Shown here: one piece after another, positions 54,709-64,000 of the stretch
How positions within the stretch are numbered: the stretch's first letter is position 1
Layout: the number at the start of each line of letters is the position of its first letter
Assembly (NCBI RefSeq): GCF_020882245.1
Contig: NC_083597.1
Location: forward strand, 91,862,152-91,926,151
Length of the DNA stretch: 64,000 bases
Reading direction: 5' to 3'
From: Rhopalosiphum padi
Taxonomy: Eukaryota > Arthropoda > Insecta > Hemiptera > Aphididae
Translations under genes and position numbers: made by a program
Notes under the pieces: model-generated
Seen by the model: the letters and a program-made list of their open reading frames with translations, nothing else
What the model was told of the DNA's origin: nothing
The model's database searches: none

Positions 54709-55909
54709 ACATGTATATTTAATACACGTAAGCACGAAATGCGTGTGCGTGAAAGTGTTATAGTAATATTTGCGATACACCGTTGGACACGACGAAGACG
54801 TCTGCAAATACCGATAGGTATTTTTGCTGAAAGATAGCAAAATAATAATAATAACGTTAGTCCAAATAGCATAATATAGCTATTAGAGTACGAAGGTAGT
54901 TAATACTTAGATTATTATGTACCCAATTTTACCATTATATACCATTAAAATCGATATTATATCATGGTTTCAAAAAAGAAACTCAATGAATGGAATTAAA
55001 GTTAGTATAATAATTTCACATAAATGTTTAAAAAAACAGTGTTATACTACTTAGTCATAATTATCTTTATTCTAAAATTAAATTATATGTAGGGAATTGT
55101 TCATACTAGAAACTTAAATTGTTTAAATTTATATTACTATTTTATTATAATATTATGATACCTATCATCTCAAAATTCTTTAAAAACTTTAAATATAAAA
55201 TTAAGCACGCCAAATTGAATTCATAAGTCATCTATTTTGAGATCTCTTTTTTTTTTAAACATTTTACACGAATGATTTTGTTATAATATTAGACGTGGTT
55301 GAATGATTTTAGTTACCAAACCCGTATCGTATGTCTCGAGAAATCAGTATAATTATAAAAACATAGTTTGGTAAAATGAAAAAAATAATAGTGAACAGTT
55401 GATGTTCTGTGACAATCAGGTACTAGTTTTTCATCATATAGAATTACCGAGCAAAGCCCCCCTACTTTTTTTTCCATAAATTTCAATTAGAGTATATTTT
55501 GGATATAAATATAAAAGTAAAATAAAAACAGCAGTGGTCCACAAAATTAAGCCACTGTTAAACGTTGGAGATTTTCCAGCGCACGGTTGGTGTTACGAGC
55601 ACAACAACAGTAACCGGATATTGTATTAAATATTTTTCACTATAAAACCCCTAAAACCATTTCGGTACACACCACAGTTTTTTCTTTGTCGCTGTCGTGT
55701 GAATATAAAGATTTAACGACGATTTACACCGACAATGTCCATATTATTATATGCGTATGCGCGTGCGCGCGAATACATGGGGCGAGTATAGCCTTTGTGT
55801 TTTGGGAAAAAAAAATGATAATAATAAAATAAAAGCAGCTCTGCACGAAAGAGAATAAAAACTATCTTGAGCTCGACAGGTGTACGTATTATGAGTCTGC
55901 GACGAGCAT

Positions 55910-55940
55910 ATTATATATAAATATATATTTTATATATAAT
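55910..55940. repeat. Inverted repeat, 11-bp arms, 9-bp loop
   Basis: ATTATATATAA and TTATATATAAT flank ATATATATT. It is made of simple TA sequence and may be no more than low complexity. Confidence 0.7.
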
Positions 55941-58691
55941 GTATATATGAGGGATACAATTGTTTGGACACCATGGAAAAGGGGGAGAGTTACCACTATC
56001 ACTATTACTACCACCACCACTACCACAACTAATATACACGTGTTAACGTCTCTCTCGGGTTACGTTTACACGTGACTTGACAAATTACACGTGTGTGCGG
56101 TGACATGGCTGTGCCGATACGCTTCAGAGTTAACGCAGCCGTTCTTTTGAGAAGTGCATTCCCGATATTATATATTATAATATCTATACCTTCCATCAGA
56201 CAATCGAAGCAGCCGCCAGCCACGACAAAAGAGAAACATATACGTCATATTTTTGCTAATACGTTATAAATTTTGATATTTCGTTATGAAACATATTTTT
56301 TCCGATTGTGCCGTCTGGAATGAAAACATATCGAGGTTTTTGTGATTTTATTTACAATGCCAAATTCATTGCACGTAAAAATTGTAAGTACGATCATGAA
56401 CGTTCGAATGATTTCAGTGAAAATAATGTGAGAAACGAAGAGGGTTTTACTTTTTATAGACAGGTACCTTATGGTTCCTATATGTACGTATTGTGTTTTA
56501 ACATCTGCACCACTATAATACCCGTGACTATAATAATATATGTATACTCCGGTGAAGGTACTTAATTCCCAGACCATAAATAAAATTTCAAACACACGGC
56601 CTATGGCTCCACCTTTTGATTAATTTCAAACATAATGAAAATTAATAACGTCTTCCTTTTTTAGAACTAATTATTTATGAAACAATACTAAAATAAAAAC
56701 AAAAAATAAAAAAAAAATAGTTAAACACGCCAGCACAAAGATTATTATGATTAAAATTAAAATTAAAAATATACGATTTTTATTTTTATCGTATTATACT
56801 GGCGTAGTATAATACAACTGTAAACAGTGTAAACCTATGGGCTATGACGCATTTGAATTTAAGTTTGATTAGTCAGTGTTGCAGGTCCTCCTCCAAAAGG
56901 TTAAAAATAAATTAATATAAGATAAAAATCTTTGATAAATGTTGGTCAGAAAGTAAACGTTATATAATAATTGTATTCTATAACTCTACTATATATTATA
57001 CTCTTAAAAAAATAAAAATATTATATTCTTTTTTATAATAATTATTTTCTATTTAAGTTTTATATCATACATATTTAATTGTAAATATAAAAATATGTAA
57101 AAATCAATAATTAAATCAAGAAATGTTTTTCATTAAAAGAAAACAATATAAGTTGTTCCGAAACTAACTGAATAGTGCATGAATATGCTGTGGTCTGGAT
57201 AATATTATTAACAGATTTTATGTAAATCCTTTGGGACCTCCGGGTAGGACGTGTCTCTGAGTCCAATAATTTGAATACATAATGAACGTGAACGTGAAGT
57301 TAATATAAAAAGTTGCTTTGTAAATGGAGGAAGGGAGGCGAAGTTGGAAAAATAAAAATTGAAGAAGGGCAAAAAACCCTATCATTATCCGTCCGCTAAT
57401 ATAATCGCCAATAAAGTTTTCCGCCCGATCCAATCTGTTGACTTCCGCGAGTCTTTGGTTCATATTGAAAAATCCCTAAGCGCCAGATGTCGTCCGCCAC
57501 TGAAATGAAAATATTTGTCTTACCCCATGACGGTATTTGTCCCCCGGTTTAATTAAATCGAATACTATACAGTTTTACCCTCTCGGTTTACTTCCAAATA
57601 TTTCGAGAGCTCGACGAATAATTCTTAACACGAATAACAAGCACTTGTATTAAGGGAACGGCAAATTAATTATACTCAAACGATTCAAATGTAATTTTCG
57701 TTTTATTATGATACATGTAAGCTTTAAAGTCGTTAACTTGAGGATGATTACTAATTAATTGATTACGAAACAAATTATTTTGTCCCTATATGATATATTA
57801 TACAACGAACTATTATATTAGTATATTATTAGTTTCATAATAAAAGAATATATAAATAATATAAACATCAAAATGTATCATATTTATTAGATACTGCAGT
57901 ATATAGACAATACAAATAAATGTGTTCTCCTACGTATAAAAGACTAAAAACTGAAAATAACTGTAAAAAAAAATCAGAGGGAGAAAATGTTAATTTTGAA
58001 TAAAATATTTTTGGTGTGGTTCATTTTAAATATATTTAAGTTTTGTTTAATGCAATATATAAACGACTGTATTTAATGATTATTTTCAACAGTATTTCTA
58101 ATTACCGTGTTTCGGTTCGGCATAACTGTCAAAAATTAGCAATTGAATTTAACTGCATTTTGATAACTAGGAAAAAATAATCGAATACAAAAAAGTACCA
58201 ATTTACAGGTATCGTCATATCATAATATTATACGAATATAGAAGCGCGTTACAAATAATATTTAGCGATAAAATATTAAAATCACTATTTAAACGATGGA
58301 ACTTTACTTTATACAGCAAATGGCTTTCCGAATTGAATTAACATGGTAAATAGATTTTGTGAATCTGCAGTAAATAAATGCAATCGAATCTTGTTGTAGT
58401 TGAATTTTGGGTTAGGCGTCGGTAAAGACGGATAAAAAAATCGAGGGTGGTTCATAATTGGGGGAGTTGAATTCTCGTTGTGTGTATGTATATGCTAGAA
58501 TATACCCCCTTTTACCACCTCATATCCTGTTAAGATGAGAAAAAGGGCTTTTAAAGTGGCAAAAAAGTAATCAAATTTTAAATAAAAGCTCTCACGATAA
58601 AAGCGGGGAAAAGAATACCCAGTATTTAATTTTCTTTTGTACAACAACCCTCTCATCAAAGAAAAAGCGAAAAAAGTCTTTGTCGAAATAT

Positions 58692-58712
58692 TTAATAATA
58701 ATAATAATAATA
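58692..58712. repeat. (AAT)n trinucleotide repeat
   Basis: About seven AAT units in an AT-rich stretch with no other feature. Confidence 0.85.
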
Positions 58713-59858
58713 AAAATAATAGTCCATTAATATTTGTGGACCTAAATACAAACATTATATAATATTATATTTATTATCATAATGTATCCTTTTATACAAC
58801 ATATAAATTCAATATTGCAATGATTTGAATGTATAAGGTAAAGAAAAACATTTTTAAGCCATAGCAACATTAATTTTATTTATAGATTTTAATGTAGAAT
58901 AGAAAAAATAATTTACTACGTTTTGTTAAAAAAGTTTACAATATAACATTATCATACGTTTTAGCATAAAATTATGCTTAACCAAACGACGTTCATACTT
59001 GTTTTTGGAATTCTAAGTGCATCAAAGAAGCTTAGCGAGTATGTTTAAACATAGTTTCTCAGGAAAACTCTAAGACTTGACAGCCGTCAGCTATTAAACA
59101 AATCCACGTACTAGTAAATAAAAATGGCATAACACTAAAAGCTAATTTATTATTATTTATACTGTGTGTGCATTATCTAGTATTATCATTTAAATACATA
59201 TAGAATGCATTCATTTATTAAAAATGATTTCCTTTAATTAACATAATTTTAATTAAATGAAGAAATTTAAATTATACAATTTTAATCAAACTACACAAAT
59301 ATGACTACAAACTATAATACTATTATATAGTTGTATTTAAAAGCCTATAGGTATAATTAAATAACATTTTAATCGGTATCAGATGATTTTCAAATAAATT
59401 AAAAATGTTAATACCTAATAATATTTAATATGTAATCGAAATAGATATTTATCTCTCTCATTCGATATACCAAACAGTCTCCACATTTTCCACCAACTAA
59501 CGTTTTTATCGTAATATTTATTTGTACAAGCAGACCCATGAAATGAATAAAATCATGTCTAAATAACAAAAATAGTGCGTTACTTAATAAGTATGCATGA
59601 TAATTTTTAAAAGTGTTATGCCAATGTTCAGTCGAGCATACATATTACTACATATTAAGCCTGACTGAAACACACCAGGAAATACTGCAATGTTTTTAGG
59701 ACTCTGGTCAGTATGAAACGAGAATAGACCCCACCGCATGCGCCAATGGAAATGCTTTATTGTTGTAAAATGGTGAAATATTCATTTTTTTTAACAAAAA
59801 ACTATAAGCCTATGCCGATTAACATTAAAAAAAAACCTGCAGCAGTCAATAATTACTG

Positions 59859-59869
59859 CCCCCCCCCCC
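59859..59869. repeat. C homopolymer, 11 bp
   Basis: A pure C run after AATTACTG. It is isolated, with no surrounding GC-rich island. Confidence 0.85.
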
Positions 59870-62800
59870 ATTTCTACAATACAGAAAACACGCCATTATT
59901 ATTACCCCAGTTTGAACGATCAAATATTCATGAAACATATTTACGTTTTTCACCCCTTCCCTCCTGTCAATAGTAGAAAAAATACAATAAAATTGCATCG
60001 TTTACACACTGCAAAGGTGGTAAAAGGTTTTCGTGCAATCGATATAATAAATATATTATATTTTTTTTCACAAAACAACACGCACATTTTCATAACAGTT
60101 TGCGTAAACTAATTGTATGCCATATCTGATTAAAAAAAAAAACGTTAATTACCTGTACGACTAAATTACTTTCGATTGCGGAACGAAATTAGTTAGTTTA
60201 TATTTATGTTTTGGTATATCATTAATTTTTCTATGCAAAAGACAATTTCCTTTGGTGGTTTATTAGATTTGTTCAAACCAAAATGCAATTGATTTTGCAA
60301 CAGGAGTACGAAAAAATCTATTCACGAGTCATTACACGAGGTAACGAATAATCTCCCTCCGGGTGTATAGCATTCATTGCCACAAGCAACGCGTCACAGA
60401 ACCCTCGATGCAGTCATTACCCTCCTCTTTTCTAAATGTTTCCTGAACTCTGACAGTATCAGTACGAATATTTCAAATTTAAGATACCGCGCGTTCTATA
60501 CAGCCAAGAAACAATTTCCTGCGTCTACGAAAATACAAAATAAAATCTATCGACTACAAATACTTGTGGCTATTGACAGTTTTTTTATTACAAAATCCAT
60601 TCAAACTATTTAATATTCAGGTAGTAATCCGTCTGGATTATTTTAAATAAAAATGAAATTCAATATATTTTTGATGATTTATAGATAACACAATTTATTT
60701 TTCTAATAACTATTTCTCAATATTCATTTATTGTATTCAGAACTATTAACAACAATTTTTGATGATGTAGTGTAAAAAATAATCATGGTTTTACTGTTGT
60801 TTTAAAAACACAAAATATACATCAGGCGAGAAATTAAAAGTTCTAAAGTTCGATTTAATATTAAAGTAAACAAATAGTTTTATGTAAAAAATGTTAGTCA
60901 ATCCAATAACGTATTGTGATTGAACTCATAACTCATTTAATATGAATAGCCAATAGGAAACCTCACTAGTACTATATTTTGTAAAAACCGACGTACTTTA
61001 TCACTAAAACAACTCATTTTTATATTGTATACACTTCTTTTGGAAATTTAACATCTAGTATTGATCAGAATTATTAATTATTATTAGATACTATGGATAA
61101 ATATTAAATATTATTATCATTACTATATGTATATAAATATATATGTATACATATATTTTTTTAGTATCATTTAACCCGATTGTCTTTTGCATTATAATAA
61201 TGACTCTGAGCTCAGAAGTTTCCTCTATTTTATTTTTTTCCTCGTTTCTTTACAGTAGCCAAGTGACACTCTGGAGATGACCGATTTGTCAAATTTAAGG
61301 CCGACGTCTCGGGGTTAAAGCCTCTCTTTTTTATCCATCTTCTACGGGCGTATTTTTTTTTTAACGCACGTTTTTCACAATTTCCACTACTCTGAAATGA
61401 CCCAAAGTACCCCACCCACGACGGGGAACTTCATCAAAATATATTACCGCCATTACTCAACCGTCTTTTCGAATTTTCCGCTCTCAGATTCTGCCTGATG
61501 GATTCGCACCGTTATGGCTATATACATTCTACCCGGTCACCCTAAGTCTTGCTGCGCACCAGGAAATCGAACCTCATAAAACAACCGATACCGTCAAAGA
61601 TAATCTTGACAAAACATTCGTTTTCATGTGATCAATGATCAAAGAATTGTTTTATTATTTTACTTTTGTCAACAGTAGTGTCACCAAAAGGGTTATGTGA
61701 TTACGTATACCAAATGTATTGTCATTTGTTCACGGGTAAAGAAATAGTAATCCGCTTGCCCGGTAATAGGGGTCGGACCCTCAAAGTTCAATGACAGCGA
61801 AAGTCGAGGGTTAAAAGTATACTAAGCGTAACTTTTAGACACCATAAATGTAAGACAGACAGCAAAAAAAATGAGATAGACTGAATGTGTCAAAAATAAA
61901 TACGATGTAGAGATTATCGTGAATCGTGATCCATGATAATAGAGGTCTCTGTCATCGGCCACTATGCTCACATTAATACTGATTAATTTCATTATCCCTC
62001 TGAGATATTGTGAAATTTTCTGAAGATATTGCCCCAGCGTCCCAAGAGAAAATAGTATTTATATAATCGTATTACTATGAAATTCTACCAGAATTAATAT
62101 TTGGTCCATATAATGTTTCAACTGTTAATTCCACGATTAGCCTTTTTATAGGTTTCCAAGCGATCGTCAAAACTAACACTACCGAGTATAGTTATTATTA
62201 TTGCTGTAATTCAGCTTTTGATACTTGGACCAGCCATGAACTGTTTTACGATGAGATCATGCTAGGTCCAAAATATTAAACTCGAGTAACCTTATAGATG
62301 TCAAAGTATAAAATTTATATGAGCGGTCTTCTATGGTTTATTGCTGTTTTAGATAGAATAATTAAAATCAAACATAATGTGTAGACGCATAAAATACTAA
62401 CTACTGTATACAATCAGCGTAGTTGCTATTTTAAATTATAACAATATTAATTACGGACAGAAATATATGATATAATATGTTATACACAAAAATATGGAAA
62501 CTTCTAAAATTATTAACAAATTATTCAAAAACGTAAAATAAAATCATAATAGTATGATACACTTTAACCGTATTTATCTTTTATATATACACTTGTAATA
62601 AATACAGATGTCACCTTATAGATTGGTTTTATATTCCATATATTCGTGCATTATGATTGGTGAGCACCGCCACATTTAATTATTTGGTTACTACTTAACA
62701 AAATGAATAACAAAAGATTTTCAGCTCAATATATTACAATACTTCAATATATGTATTAACGTTTTATTTTTATAAATTATACAGAGTATAATTAATCGTA

Positions 62801-63609
62801 AGTCACTTGTGAAATTTAACATAAAAATCCTTTCGTTTTCTCCCTCGTTTGATATTTATCTGTCACTAATACACCAGATTAGAGATAGACAACTTTTTAT
62901 AGCTACGAACATAATACTTAACAGTTATTAAAATAAGTTGATTAAACTATTATATATTTTAAGACTAATCTAGATTAGTACTTAGTTTTATTATTAGTAA
63001 TTTTATATTATTTTATATCATTGTCTAAATTTTAGAATGTTTATTTAGACCGGCAATAGCGACTTAAAATATACAAATAAAAATCGAAATTGATCAGAGG
63101 AAAGAGGAACTTCTGCGATCCAGTGGAATAAATTGATATAATACAAAACTACAACTTACGGTTCTACTAACGGTGCCCCTTTGAACGTAAACAATATGAC
63201 TTTCCGTTAAAGACGAGTCAACGGTGTCCCGTGGGAATATTGGTTAGGGAGCCATTGCTATTACTTGTATACCAAATAAATGTTTCCCCGAAGTGTTTTC
63301 AGTTTTATTTGCTGACGATAGTAGGTATTCCGATTTTCTTGAAAATAAAACCTGGTTACATTTCATTGGAATCCGTATTGATATTGAAAACATATTAATA
63401 TAATATTTAAAAAAATAAATGTTAGAATTTCGCTATTGATCTATAATTATTATTATTTAAAACCAAACTTGAGATTATACTAATACTGTACTAGCTATTA
63501 CCTATCTATTATACAAATATTGTAGAAAAAAATAATAACTGAAGTAAAAGTTTTAATTACAAGTTTTGTACACCTTCGAATCAAACCTTTTATATTTGTG
63601 TAGCAAAGT

Positions 63610-63837
63610 TTAGGTGTCATATTTTAATGGTATATCAAGTTTTTCGGCGTTTCTGCCAATTAAAACGTCATCAACCTTAGGAAAATTATACACATTAGGA
63701 GCATATACAAAAACCCTCATCCTCAAATGGTGTTCCTCTTTAGGGGGCAGGGGGATACAACGCCGGTCGTTAACAGCCATCCGATCCATCAAGTCCCCCT
63801 CCCAGTCTGCTTGCTTGACCACCCGAGTATAATAACG
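63610..63837 (-). other. Open frame with protein-like composition, unassigned
   Basis: On the minus strand a frame without a clear ATG is open across this block. It reads ..DWEGDLMDRMAVNDRR, then PLPPKEEHHLRMRVFVYAPN, then VDDVLIGRNAEKLDIPLKYD, and stops at 63610. Charged and hydrophobic residues alternate as in a folded protein and the block is GC-richer than its flanks. I do not recognise the family. It could be a fragment of a transposon ORF, a terminal exon of another minus-strand gene, or chance. A neighbouring frame at 63770-63988 overlaps it and is probably a shadow. Confidence 0.2.
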
Positions 63838-64000
63838 GACGGCAATTAATTAAAATTCTCAACCAAAGGGTCCGTCGTCGCTTTGTTCCCATGATGACAC
63901 CACGAAAGTCTCCCCCGAACCCTGTTGGGTTATTGTTTTGTGTTAGGTTATGAGTGCTGTCGGTACTGGTAAATTGTTCACCCTTCACAACGTAATAATA

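Larger units (their letters stand above)
35398..64000 (-). other. Upstream Sema2a intron and/or 5' flank; 5' exon not found
   Basis: This lies 5' of the 35310-35397 exon on the minus strand. The upstream exon should end one base into an Asp codon and carry a signal peptide followed by a short acidic or cysteine-containing segment. I tested donor-like sites on the minus strand near 39206, 43926, 51093, 57530, 60156 and 63159. None had an open frame in the needed phase with an acceptor or start. The 5' exon is either very short, divergent or beyond 64000. The region is AT-rich with GC-richer islands near 36.0-36.7, 40.7-41.16, 43.0-43.8, 45.96-46.2, 50.0-50.5, 51.5-52.1, 54.17-54.6, 55.55-56.2 and 61.2-61.6 kb. 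Confidence 0.55.

Noticed and set aside
57521..57560. Minus-strand CATGGG|GTAAGA donor as a 5' exon candidate
   Set aside because: In the required phase there is an in-frame stop seven to eight codons upstream and no acceptor or ATG between.
61230..61415. Strong plus-strand acceptor-like pyrimidine tract (TTTCTTTACAG near 61255) with a following frame
   Set aside because: The sequence after the AG hits stops early in two frames and opens with TAG in the third; the opposite-strand basic frame has no motif.
63160..63243. 28-codon minus-strand open stretch ending at a good donor (AGAACC|GTAAGT), considered as the missing 5' semaphorin exon
   Set aside because: There is no acceptor or start codon within the open stretch, the phase is wrong for the 35.4-kb exon, and there is no semaphorin-like residue pattern.
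1..64000. CRISPR arrays, bacterial operons, rRNA genes, mitochondrial insertions or intact viral genes
   Set aside because: No regularly spaced repeats, no long bacterial-type frames, no rRNA or mitochondrial gene sequence recognised on either strand.

Overview
The window looks like a piece of an AT-rich insect nuclear genome, most likely an aphid. The evidence is the very AT-rich background with endless TATAATATTAT-type sequence, the recurrent AGGTACCTA words, short GC-richer islands, simple repeats and worn retrotransposon tails. There are no operons, ribosome binding sites or long open reading frames. The aphid assignment is my inference from sequence texture and was not searched.

The one gene I can support is a class-2 semaphorin (Sema2a type) on the minus strand. 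Two internal exons can be read precisely: an 88-bp exon at 35310-35397 and a 52-bp exon at 9727-9778. They are split by a 25.5-kb intron. They join in phase (..GCC AT | G GAT..) to give a reading through YVGAM-DHVYRLNLSNIS, the conserved N-terminal start of the semaphorin sema (beta-propeller) domain. The signal-peptide/5' exon(s) should lie above 35398, possibly beyond 64000. The rest of the sema domain, the PSI and Ig regions should lie below position 1. I could not recognise any of these exons here. Only about 140 bp of the 64 kb is convincingly protein coding.

Layout: 1-9726 is downstream intron. 9727-9778 is an exon. 9779-35309 is a giant intron holding retroposon remnants (about 15.84-16.06 kb, 23.98-24.05 kb and 29.61-29.87 kb), several GC-richer islands and a speculative two-exon reading frame at 27.6-28.15 kb. 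35310-35397 is an exon. 35398-64000 is upstream intron or 5' flank, with more GC islands, a striking (AT)n/(GA)n tract at 43.38-43.45 kb and some unassigned open frames. The GC-richer islands are the best places to look for enhancers or promoters of this developmental guidance gene, but nothing in the sequence alone proves such a role.

Most open reading frames of 60-130 codons here look like chance frames: low-complexity translations, no family motifs, no convincing splice context. I left them out except where something specific made them worth flagging.
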